From: JBBDMX01 sp038241095
Lineage (GTDB): Bacteria > Planctomycetota > Phycisphaerae > Phycisphaerales > Phycisphaeraceae
Assembly (NCBI GenBank): GCA_038241095.1
Contig: JBBRGB010000015.1
Location: 1 to 25,932 of the forward strand
Length of the DNA: 25,932 nt
Reading direction: 5' to 3'
Positions 1 to 6,587 of the stretch are shown one piece after another. How positions within the stretch are numbered: the stretch's first letter is position 1; each line of letters starts with the position of its first letter. Below the pieces are notes generated by a model. The model did no database searches, had not been told where the DNA came from, and worked only from the letters and a program-made list of their open reading frames with translations. The position numbers were made by a program, and so were the translations under genes.

Positions 1-243
1 AAATGGATGGGGCTTGAGGATGCTGTGTGATATTCGACCGCCCCCGGCGTTGCATGACCCGCTCGGGGGCGACTTCGATGATGTGACAGTCCAGAATGAA
101 ACAGCTTCGGATCAGCCCTGTGGCGGGGGGTCGGAGTTGTCACTTTCGACCGGAAAGCATTCCCTCCGTAGCACTTGGTTGAAAAGGGTAAGCAGCCTAA
201 CAGGTCGCCGGGGCGAAGTACGACGATGAGCCAAGGCCGGGGG
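1..243. other. No recognisable gene
   Basis: I see no convincing coding sequence, RNA or repeat here. Open frames on both strands are short, lack a ribosome binding site and read as low-quality arginine/proline/glycine-rich translations. This may be the eroded outer part of the mobile-element relic next to it. Confidence 0.5.
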
Positions 244-771
244 TCAATCCCGCGTCAGGGTCAGCACCGCCGCTCGCTTGGCGGGGGTCATGGCGGCAAG
301 TGCCTTGACGTGGGCGACGATGCCGGGCGGGTTGGCGGAAATTCATCGTGTCTCCTTGCCGGCCAGCATCCGCCGCACCACCGTGGCTTTCTCGGCGTCG
401 GTCAGCGGCAGGGCCAGCACCAGCCGCACTTGGTCGGCGAAGTCGTCGCCGGAGGGCTTTGGTGAGTCAACTGCGCCGGATTCCGCGCCGCCTTGTTGAG
501 AAAACGCCGTTTTCCCCGCAGAATTAAAGGGATGTTCGCACCCCCTAGGGTATTACTTTGGTATGCACATTGTCGCACTCGCTTGCAACGCCCTGCAAAA
601 TGGGTCTTTCGCGTGTCCCCTCTGTAACGGCCCGCAACGCCAAACCAGCCTTTGCCGCCCCTGCCGCACCGCTTTCCGCAGCGCGCCACTGGGCATTACC
701 GCCAGCTCAAAGTGATCGTCCGTGACTTGAAGGCAATGCTTTGCCGCCAAGGTTTGGCTGTGGTTCACCAC
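244..771 (-). pseudogene. Relic of the 3' end of a tyrosine-recombinase-like integrase
   Basis: Reading the minus strand downward from 771, one frame stays protein-like to 244 despite in-frame stops at 553-555 (TAA) and 343-345 (TGA). It opens with a segment reading NHSQTLAAKHCLQVTDDHFE, which resembles the end of tyrosine recombinase catalytic domains (a GHS-like motif followed by the nucleophile tyrosine). Here the position expected to be tyrosine is cysteine. After the TAA the frame continues with QQGGAESGAVDSP and LALPLTDAEKATVVRRML, which look like the variable tail of such integrases in planctomycetes. After the TGA it continues with a further 32 residues containing AHVKALAAMTPAKRAAVL, which could instead be a separate small ORF. 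No start or N-terminal domain exists: a stop lies at 775-777, and the next gene's promoter and start follow. I infer a 5'-truncated, dead integrase. The family assignment is from motif memory only, with moderate confidence. Confidence 0.4.
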
Positions 772-786
772 ACGTCACGGAGGATT

Positions 787-795
787 TGTTATATT
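787..795 (+). promoter_or_regulatory. Extended -10 promoter for the pRiA4b ORF-3-like gene
   Basis: TG at 787-788, one base, then TATATT at 790-795 make an extended -10 element. No good -35 is seen 17 bases upstream, which fits an extended -10 promoter. Transcription would begin near 802, about 30 bases before the ATG at 833. Confidence 0.35.
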
Positions 796-832
796 CGTGC
801 CGTCGATTGCCAACCCGTCAAGGAGTCTTGCC

Positions 833-1504
833 ATGCCTGAGCAGGTCTATGAACTGCGGATCACGCTGCTTCGATCCAAGCCGCCGATTTGGCGCAAGGT
901 CGCGGTGACCGATGACATGACGTTGGGAGGGCTGCACAGGTTGATTCAGATCGTCATGGGCTGGGAAGACGATCATCTGCATCATTTCGTCACCAAGGGA
1001 AAGCCTGTCAAACTTACGGATGAGGAAGCGATGCAATTGATTTTGCAAGGACGAATGAACGATCTCAGGGCCCAACGCGGCGAGCGCTGTTACACGGGCT
1101 GTGCGCCCGACGGCAGCGATACGGACATGGAAGGCGAGGATGAGAACGGCGTGACCCTGGCGGACATCTTCTCCACCCCCGACACGAAGCTGACCTACGA
1201 ATACGACTTCGGCGACAGTTGGCAACACAGCATCGAACTCAAAAAGACCTACCCGCCCAAGGAGGGGGTCGCGTATCCGGTCTGTCTGGAGGGCAAAATG
1301 GCCTGCCCGCCGGAGGATTGCGGCGGCGTCTGGGGCTACTACGAGAAACTCGCCAGCCTGGCCGACCCGACGGATGAATATCACGAGGACGCCAAGGAAT
1401 GGTTCGGCGAAGACTTCGATCCCGAGGCGTTGGACCTCGACCGAATCAACGCCGCATTGACGTACTGGCGCAAGGCGCAAAGCAAGTCCAAACGTCGGCG
1501 ATGA
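833..1504 (+). CDS. Plasmid pRiA4b ORF-3-like family protein
   Basis: A 223-residue protein. The start is set by AAGGAG at 820-825, seven bases before ATG 833; an upstream in-frame start at 797 lacks such a site. The N-terminus (YELRITLLRSKPPIWRKV) and the block YEYDFGDSWQHSIEL at roughly residues 122-136 are hallmarks of the pRiA4b ORF-3 family (Pfam PF07929), named after a Rhizobium rhizogenes plasmid gene and also noted near IS1096-like elements. The biochemical function of the family is not established. The protein is acidic in the middle and has a basic Lys/Arg tail (KSKRRR), and no signal peptide or membrane segment is visible. It sits next to the integrase relic, so it may have arrived with mobile DNA. 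It converges on the desulfurase gene with a gap of about 43 bases. Confidence 0.85.
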   Translation: MPEQVYELRITLLRSKPPIWRKVAVTDDMTLGGLHRLIQIVMGWEDDHLHHFVTKGKPVKLTDEEAMQLILQGRMNDLRAQRGERCYTGCAPDGSDTDMEGEDENGVTLADIFSTPDTKLTYEYDFGDSWQHSIELKKTYPPKEGVAYPVCLEGKMACPPEDCGGVWGYYEKLASLADPTDEYHEDAKEWFGEDFDPEALDLDRINAALTYWRKAQSKSKRRR

Positions 1505-1532
1505 CTGACGCGCAAACGGATATCAAGACGCG

Positions 1533-1559
1533 GCGGCGCGCGCAAGGCTAACGCGCCGC
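1533..1559. terminator. GC-rich hairpin between convergent genes
   Basis: GCGGCGCG (1533-1540) and CGCGCCGC (1552-1559) form an 8-bp stem with an 11-base loop. It lies between the ends of two convergent genes and overlaps the last codons of the minus-strand one. There is no U-tract on either side, so intrinsic termination is uncertain; it could be a transcript-end stabiliser. Confidence 0.25.
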
Positions 1560-2798
1560 GGCAAGTCGGCTGTGGCAGATGTGGCCCAGGGCGTCGCAGG
1601 CGTATTTCACGTCCTGCTTGGTGAGGAATGGCCCAAAGGAAAAGCGGGTGGTGCCGCCGCGGGTGACGGTGCCAATGGTTTGATGCGCCAAGGGAGCGCA
1701 GTGGATGCCCGAACGGGTGAGGATGCCGAAGTCGTTTTCGAGCAGGTCGGAGAGGGCTTGGGGCTGATCGAGGTCCCATTCGGTGATGCCGGGCGGCGGG
1801 CTGATGCGGACGGAGAAGACGCCGCAGCGGTGCTTGACGCCTTGCGGGCCGAAGTATTGCAGGCCGGGCATTTCGCCGGTGTCCGACAGGCCGTCGATCA
1901 TGACGCGGACGAGGTTTTGCTCGTGTTCCCAGAGCTTGGCGACGGTCTGGTCGAGCACCCATTGCACGCCTTCGGACAGGCCGATGATGCCGATGGCGTT
2001 GTGGCTGCCGGGTTCGAAGCGGTCGGGCATGAAGTCGGGCTGGGTGTCCTTTTCGCTCACCGAGCCGGTGCCGCCTTGGCGGATGGTGGCTAGGCGTTTC
2101 TCGACGCCGGGGCGGATGTAAAGCCCGCCGGTGCCCAGCGGTCCCAGCAGTCCCTTGTGACCGGGGAAGGCCAGGAGGTCGATGCAGTCGGCCTCGACAT
2201 CGACAGGCACGTGACCCAGCGTTTGGGCCGCATCGACGCAGAAGAGCACATCGCGCTCGCGGGCGATTTTGCCAATCTCGCGGATGGGGTGCAGCGTGCC
2301 GGTGACGTTGGAACCGTGCAACAGCGCGATCAAGCTCGTATCGGGCCTGATGGCTTTGCGGATGGCATCGGGATCGACCAAGCCGGTTTGCGGGTCGCAT
2401 TCCACTCTTGTCACCGCCACGTCCAGATCGTCGATGAGTTGATTGAACGGCCGCAGGATGGAGTTGTGATCCAGCCACGTGGTGATGACGTGGGGCTTCT
2501 TGTCGTGCGGCATCTTTGGCATGGCCGCGACGACCGCGCCGCGGATGGCGAGGTTCAGGGCATCGGTGGTGTTCAAGGTGAAGATGACATGCTCGGGCCG
2601 CGTGCCGTTGAAAAGTTGGCACAGGCGGTCGCGGCACTGGTTCATCAGCCGCCCCGATTCACGGGCCTCGGCGTAAGCTCCCCGGCCCGGGCTGGCGCCG
2701 AGTTGGGTGGCGTAATGGGTCATGGCCTGATGCACCGCCGGTGGCTTGGGAAAGCTGGTGGCAGCATTGTCCATGTAAAGGCGTCGAGGGGCGGTCAC
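1548..2798 (-). CDS. Class V aminotransferase / cysteine desulfurase family protein
   Basis: A PLP-dependent fold type I enzyme of the NifS/SufS/CsdA kind, expected to take sulfur from cysteine as an enzyme-bound persulfide or to do a related lyase reaction in the cytosol. Visible motifs in order: the N-terminal YMDNAATSFPKP, typical of the family; LDHNS; HGSNVTG; the PLP-contacting aspartate in CVDAAQTLGH; the Schiff-base lysine in FPGHKGLLGPLGTGGLY; and a cysteine in the C-terminal segment RSGIHCAPLAH, in the place of the catalytic cysteine. The pattern matches the 'cysteine desulfurase family protein' subgroup of aminotransferase V better than classic IscS. I chose GTG 2796-2798 because GGAG (2805-2808) lies six bases upstream. 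An ATG at 2772-2774 is possible, and the frame is open to 2837. No iron-sulfur assembly genes are adjacent, so the physiological acceptor is unknown. Confidence 0.85.
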   Translation of the reverse strand: MTAPRRLYMDNAATSFPKPPAVHQAMTHYATQLGASPGRGAYAEARESGRLMNQCRDRLCQLFNGTRPEHVIFTLNTTDALNLAIRGAVVAAMPKMPHDKKPHVITTWLDHNSILRPFNQLIDDLDVAVTRVECDPQTGLVDPDAIRKAIRPDTSLIALLHGSNVTGTLHPIREIGKIARERDVLFCVDAAQTLGHVPVDVEADCIDLLAFPGHKGLLGPLGTGGLYIRPGVEKRLATIRQGGTGSVSEKDTQPDFMPDRFEPGSHNAIGIIGLSEGVQWVLDQTVAKLWEHEQNLVRVMIDGLSDTGEMPGLQYFGPQGVKHRCGVFSVRISPPPGITEWDLDQPQALSDLLENDFGILTRSGIHCAPLAHQTIGTVTRGGTTRFSFGPFLTKQDVKYACDALGHICHSRLAAAR

Positions 2799-2957
2799 GG
2801 CGAGCTCCAAGGCATGGGAAAAAGGGAAGCCCCTCAATTATGGCGATTTTGTCGGGCCACGGGCGGAGCCGGGCGGGACGCTCCCCGCGCAAGAAAACGT
2901 GCCCGCGCCTTGGAGCGGAGACTTGCGTTCCCCGGCCACGGCTCGAATGAAAACCAT

Positions 2958-2993
2958 CCCACGCCAAGCCGTCGCGGCGACGGCTTCCGTGGG
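2958..2993 (-). terminator. Long hairpin downstream of the small lipoprotein gene
   Basis: AAGCCGTCGC (2966-2975) pairs perfectly with GCGACGGCTT (2977-2986). A further CCCACG/CGTGGG pair (2958-2963 with 2988-2993) extends it across a small internal loop, giving about 16 pairs. It lies 30 bases past the minus-strand lipoprotein stop and is followed on that strand by only a weak T stretch (GGTTTTCATT). Confidence 0.4.
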
Positions 2994-3022
2994 CGCGCGA
3001 AATGGAAAGGCGCGACTTCTTC

Positions 3023-3247
3023 TCAATACCGCAGGCGCATGGCGGTGGCGGTGGAGGGTTCGGCGGGCAGGACGGTCAGGGTGTTGCACATCTGGAACGT
3101 CCCGCCGGGCGGGCAATCGACGCGCCGGGTGGCGGTGAGGCGGGAGGATGAACTGGTGTTGCCGTTGAAGGTGTTGGCGTTGTTCGACGAGCAGCCGGTC
3201 AGGGCCAAGCCGGCCAAGGCGAGGGACAACAGTGCAATTTTGCTCAT
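3023..3247 (-). CDS. Small predicted lipoprotein, function unknown
   Basis: A 74-residue protein starting at ATG 3245-3247, with GGAG eight bases upstream. The N-terminus is a lipoprotein signal peptide: MSK, a hydrophobic stretch IALLSLALAGLAL, then the lipobox LTGC with the acylated cysteine at about residue 18. The mature part is short and starts with an Asn/Ser/Thr-rich spacer (CSSNNANTFNGNTSSSS), followed by a segment with two cysteines (DCPPGGTFQMCNTL) that could form a disulfide. I do not recognise a family. Serine after the cysteine would be compatible with outer-membrane sorting by enterobacterial rules, which may not apply here. The frame is open upstream to 3391, but only this start has a ribosome binding site and signal peptide. 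Confidence 0.65.
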   Translation of the reverse strand: MSKIALLSLALAGLALTGCSSNNANTFNGNTSSSSRLTATRRVDCPPGGTFQMCNTLTVLPAEPSTATAMRLRY

Positions 3248-3426
3248 GGATGAAACTCCAGAAACGGGGTGGGGCGGGACGCTCCAAAAACATCGGCACA
3301 GCGGCGGCAGGGACTGCAAGAAAACCACCTTGGCCAAGCGAAACGGCAAGTTCCCACCACGCGTCATCGTCGCAGATGGCGCAAAGCTCAAAGTCCGATC
3401 AAACCGACGCCTCCCCGCCGGTCATG

Positions 3427-3432
3427 TAGAAT
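3427..3432 (+). promoter_or_regulatory. -10-like hexamer placing the start site on the metallophosphoesterase ATG
   Basis: TAGAAT at 3427-3432 is followed by exactly six bases and then the ATG at 3439. Initiation at the usual distance would start the RNA at or next to the start codon, giving a leaderless mRNA. There is no Shine-Dalgarno sequence, and I see no good -35. Confidence 0.4.
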
Positions 3433-3438
3433 CGCACA

Positions 3439-4401
3439 ATGCGATTGGCTTTGATCGGCGACATCCATTTTTTTCAACTGCGGGTGCCGCCCCTGCGCTT
3501 GCTGGGCAAGCGGCTGCTGGGCCAATTCAACCTCTTGGTCAGTCGCCGCCGGGCCTTCAAGCAGAGCCTGCTTTCGCCCGTGTTGACGCGGGTGGCGAAT
3601 CTCCAGCCCGACATGGCGCTCTTTTCCGGCGACGCCACCACCACTTCCCTGGAAGACGAGTTTGAGCGGGTGCGGGGGTTCATCGCCCCGTTGGCGCAAC
3701 GGGTGCCGGTGCTGATGGTGCCGGGCAATCACGACCGCTATACGATCCGCTCAGCCAAGCACAAGCGGGTGGAGACCGCGTTTGCAGGGCTGTTGCCGCC
3801 GGTGTTTCCGCACTTTCAGAAGCTTGCAACCCACTGGCAACTGCTGGCCTTGGACGCCGCCCAACCCCGGCTCTTCTCGGCCATCGGCGTGCTGGGGCCA
3901 GCTCAGCTTGACAAAATCGCCCGCCACATGGCGACGCTCACCGCCGACGACGGCCTGGTGATCCTCTGCCACTACCCCTTCGCCGTGCCAGCCACTGTTC
4001 GCCAGCGCCCGGGCCACGCTCTGGAAGACCGTCAGGCTCTGCGCGACCTCATGGCCAAGTGCCCGGCCCGCATCGTTTTTCTCCACGGCCACATTCACCA
4101 ACCCTGGCACTGGCGACCCGACAGCGATCTGCACCACGTCACCGACATCAACGCCGGCTCACCCACCATGACCAGCGGTACCTATCCTTTTGGCCAAGGG
4201 TTCTGGCAGATCGACCTGCCCGATGATCCCCGGCAACCATTGAGCCTTTGTCAGCATGTGCCCAACGCCCGGCTGCACGTGCCGGATGTCACCAGCGTCG
4301 CCGACCTTGCCGCCCTGGCCACCGACAAGCCCGCGACGGTCGGCGAAACCGTGCCGGCCCACGACCAAGCCGAGGGCTGGGACGTGATCAAGGTCTTATA
4401 A
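3439..4401 (+). CDS. Metallophosphoesterase (calcineurin-like)
   Basis: A 320-residue hydrolase of the calcineurin-like metallophosphoesterase superfamily (PF00149). The dimetal-site motifs are all present and in order: GDIH at residues 7-10, GD at 64-65, GNHD at 96-99, CHYP around 177-180 and GHIH at 217-220. The family hydrolyses phosphomonoesters, phosphodiesters or cyclic nucleotides; the layout (short, cytosolic, no signal peptide, GHIHQPWHW near the C-terminal metal ligands) resembles class III phosphodiesterases, but the substrate cannot be told. About 80 residues after the last motif are not needed for the core. There is no Shine-Dalgarno sequence at the start; the upstream TAGAAT suggests a leaderless transcript. 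It diverges from the small lipoprotein gene across about 190 bases. Confidence 0.85.
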   Translation: MRLALIGDIHFFQLRVPPLRLLGKRLLGQFNLLVSRRRAFKQSLLSPVLTRVANLQPDMALFSGDATTTSLEDEFERVRGFIAPLAQRVPVLMVPGNHDRYTIRSAKHKRVETAFAGLLPPVFPHFQKLATHWQLLALDAAQPRLFSAIGVLGPAQLDKIARHMATLTADDGLVILCHYPFAVPATVRQRPGHALEDRQALRDLMAKCPARIVFLHGHIHQPWHWRPDSDLHHVTDINAGSPTMTSGTYPFGQGFWQIDLPDDPRQPLSLCQHVPNARLHVPDVTSVADLAALATDKPATVGETVPAHDQAEGWDVIKVL

Positions 4402-4508
4402 TTTGCGGCTTGACCGTTTGTTGCCACCCCCCGATTCGGCCGATACTGGCGGATAAGGGCGCGATTGATCCTTTCGGGGGCGGGCCGCGTATCACCAAGG
4501 ATGCGGAG

Positions 4509-4620
4509 TGGTGGAACACGAAGACACGAAGACACGAAGGAAGCAAGAAAAGAGAAAACCGGTGATGGGCTGTGGAATTTTCTTTTCCACTTCGCGCATC
4601 TTCGCCTCTTGGCGTTGAAA
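4509..4620. repeat. Intergenic element with tandem ACACGAAG octamers
   Basis: Three perfect tandem copies of ACACGAAG occupy 4516-4539. They are followed by an A-rich spacer and, from about 4588, a pyrimidine/GC stretch containing CTTCGCGCATCTTCGCCTC that is partly complementary to the octamers. The arrangement resembles dispersed, partly palindromic intergenic repeats of many bacterial genomes. It lies just upstream of glmS and is probably transcribed as its leader. The rest of 4402-4658 shows no gene, and no glmS-ribozyme-like sequence was recognised. Confidence 0.45.
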
Positions 4621-4658
4621 AACGAATTATCCCAGTCTCAAAAATCAGGAACCAGCGC

Positions 4659-6539
4659 ATGTGTGGAATCGTCGCTTACGTGGGCAATAGAAACGTCGGC
4701 CCTTTGCTTATCGAGGGCTTAAAACGCTTGGAGTATCGCGGTTACGACTCCGCCGGGGTCGCCATCGTCACCGATCAAGGCGTCGTCGTGGTCCGCGAGG
4801 TCGGACGGGTCAGCGTGCTGGAAGCGGCCTTGGAGGAGAACCCCGAGTGCCAGGGCACGCTGGGCATCGCGCATACCCGTTGGGCCACGCACGGCCAACC
4901 CAGCAAGGAAAACGCCCACCCTCACACCGGCAAAACCAAGGACGGCCACACCATCGCCCTGGTTCACAACGGCATCATCGAAAACTATGCCTCCCTGCGA
5001 ACCTACCTCACTGACAAGGGCCACGTTTTCACCAGCCAGACCGACACCGAAGTATTGGCCAAGCTCATCGCCGAGCTTTACGTCAAGGACTTGGAAAAGG
5101 CGGTGCAGGCGGCCCTGCGGCAAGTGACGGGGGCCTACGCCATCGCGGTGATTTGCGATGCCGAGCCGCACACTCTAATCTGCGCCCGCAAGGGTTCGCC
5201 ACTGATCATCGGCATCTGCGATGACAGCTACGTCGCGGCCTCCGACGCCTCGGCCATCATCGCCCACACCACGCAGGTCATTACGCTCGACGACTACCAC
5301 GTCGCCAAACTCTGCGCCGGCCCACAGGATGTCATCAACGGCACGGGGCAGCCTTGGAGCGTGGCGTTCAAGACCACCACCATCGACAACCAACCCGTGG
5401 CCCGCGAGGTCAGCGAACTGGAACTCGACCTGCAACAGATCGAACTGGGCGGCTACGACCACTTCATGCTCAAGGAGATCATGGAGCAGCCCGAGGCCAT
5501 CCGCAACTGCTTCCGCGGACGCATCGACCAACGTGAAGGCCGCGTGGTGCTCGGCGGCCTGCGGCAAGTGACGCGGGAACTCATCCGCGCCAAGCGCTAC
5601 ATGCTCACCGGCCAGGGCACGGCCTACCACGCGGCCCGCATCGGCGAGTATCTGATGGAAGACCTGGCCAAGATTCCCGCCCGCGCCGAATACGCCAGCG
5701 AGTTCCGCTATCGCAACCCCATCATCGAGGATGGCACCGTGGTCGTGGCCGTGAGCCAGTCGGGCGAGACGGCCGACACTTTGGCGGCCCTGCGCGAAGC
5801 CAAGGAACGCGGAGCCTTGGCGATGGGCGTGGTCAATGCCGTGGGATCATCCATCGCCCGCGAGACCGACTGCGGCGTGTACCTCCACGTCGGGCCGGAA
5901 ATCGGCGTGGCCTCCACCAAAGCCTTCGTGGGCCAGGTGGCGGTGCTGTCGCTCTTGGCGCTCTTTGTCGGCAAGCGGCGATTCCTCTCCGAAGAAGTGG
6001 TGCGGAATTACCTGGCCAATCTTGACCGCATGCCCGAGCTTTGCGCCCGCGTGCTGGAACAGACTGACCACATCCGCACCTGCACCGAGCGCTTCGTCGA
6101 ACGCAACAACTGGCTTTTCTTGGGTCGCGGTTACAACTATCCCGTGGCCTTGGAAGGAGCGTTGAAACTCAAGGAAATCAGTTACATCCATGCCGAGGGG
6201 ATGCCCGCTGCGGAGATGAAGCACGGCCCCATCGCGCTGATCGACAAGGGCATGCCGGTGGTCTTCGTCGCCACCCAAGGCAGCCAGTACGAAAAGGTGA
6301 TGAGCAACATCCAGGAGGTTCGCGCCCGTGGCGGCGCGGTGATCGCCGTGGCCACGGAAGGCGACACGAACATCGAGAAGTACGCCGAGGCTGTGTTCCA
6401 CGTGCCGGATGTGCCCGAGCCGTTGCAACCGCTGTTGACGGTGGTTCCGTTGCAGTTACTGGCCTATCACGCCGCGGTCCTGCGCGGGCAGGACGTGGAC
6501 AAGCCACGCAACTTGGCGAAAAGCGTGACGGTGGAATGA
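4659..6539 (+). CDS. glmS: Glutamine--fructose-6-phosphate aminotransferase (isomerizing)
   Basis: Makes glucosamine-6-phosphate from fructose-6-phosphate and glutamine, the first committed step to UDP-N-acetylglucosamine for peptidoglycan, LPS and exopolysaccharide. The 626-residue protein starts MCGIVAYVG, so Cys2 becomes the N-terminal nucleophile of the class II glutaminase domain (about residues 1-240; RLEYRGYDSAG and HTRWATHG visible). Two SIS domains follow: the first has VAVSQSGETADTL and IGVASTKAF, the second LFLGRGYNYP and AEGMPAAEMKHGP. The C-terminus KPRNLAKSVTVE is the near-invariant family ending that carries a catalytic lysine. The length is close to the usual 600-610. AGGA at 4647-4650 sits eight bases before the ATG; the open frame further upstream has no family similarity. 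tatC follows after 48 bases. Confidence 0.98.
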   Translation: MCGIVAYVGNRNVGPLLIEGLKRLEYRGYDSAGVAIVTDQGVVVVREVGRVSVLEAALEENPECQGTLGIAHTRWATHGQPSKENAHPHTGKTKDGHTIALVHNGIIENYASLRTYLTDKGHVFTSQTDTEVLAKLIAELYVKDLEKAVQAALRQVTGAYAIAVICDAEPHTLICARKGSPLIIGICDDSYVAASDASAIIAHTTQVITLDDYHVAKLCAGPQDVINGTGQPWSVAFKTTTIDNQPVAREVSELELDLQQIELGGYDHFMLKEIMEQPEAIRNCFRGRIDQREGRVVLGGLRQVTRELIRAKRYMLTGQGTAYHAARIGEYLMEDLAKIPARAEYASEFRYRNPIIEDGTVVVAVSQSGETADTLAALREAKERGALAMGVVNAVGSSIARETDCGVYLHVGPEIGVASTKAFVGQVAVLSLLALFVGKRRFLSEEVVRNYLANLDRMPELCARVLEQTDHIRTCTERFVERNNWLFLGRGYNYPVALEGALKLKEISYIHAEGMPAAEMKHGPIALIDKGMPVVFVATQGSQYEKVMSNIQEVRARGGAVIAVATEGDTNIEKYAEAVFHVPDVPEPLQPLLTVVPLQLLAYHAAVLRGQDVDKPRNLAKSVTVE

Positions 6540-6575
6540 TGTTTGTGGTTTCCCAATATGCAAACACCGTGGCGA

Positions 6576-6581
6576 TAGAAT
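6576..6581 (+). promoter_or_regulatory. -10-like hexamer six bases before the tatC ATG
   Basis: TAGAAT at 6576-6581, then six bases, then ATG 6588. The spacing is identical to that at the metallophosphoesterase gene, and there is no Shine-Dalgarno sequence. This suggests a leaderless tatC transcript independent of glmS. No clear -35 is seen. Confidence 0.4.
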
Positions 6582-6587
6582 AGGCCC

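Noticed and set aside
14..229. 71-codon plus-strand frame at the window start
   Set aside because: No ribosome binding site, no motif, and compositionally unlike the real genes.
402..689. 95-codon minus-strand open frame in the relic region
   Set aside because: It is the unbroken frame, but its translation is Arg/Cys/Gly-rich and featureless, whereas a neighbouring frame with two stops reads as an integrase tail.
2157..3665. 502-codon plus-strand open frame across the desulfurase and lipoprotein genes
   Set aside because: It is antisense to two supported genes and overlaps the start of the metallophosphoesterase in another frame; the translation is compositionally biased.
4402..4658. glmS ribozyme in the glmS leader
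   Set aside because: I could not recognise the conserved ribozyme core; the space is filled by the octamer repeat and A-rich sequence, and the ribozyme is mainly known from Gram-positive bacteria.
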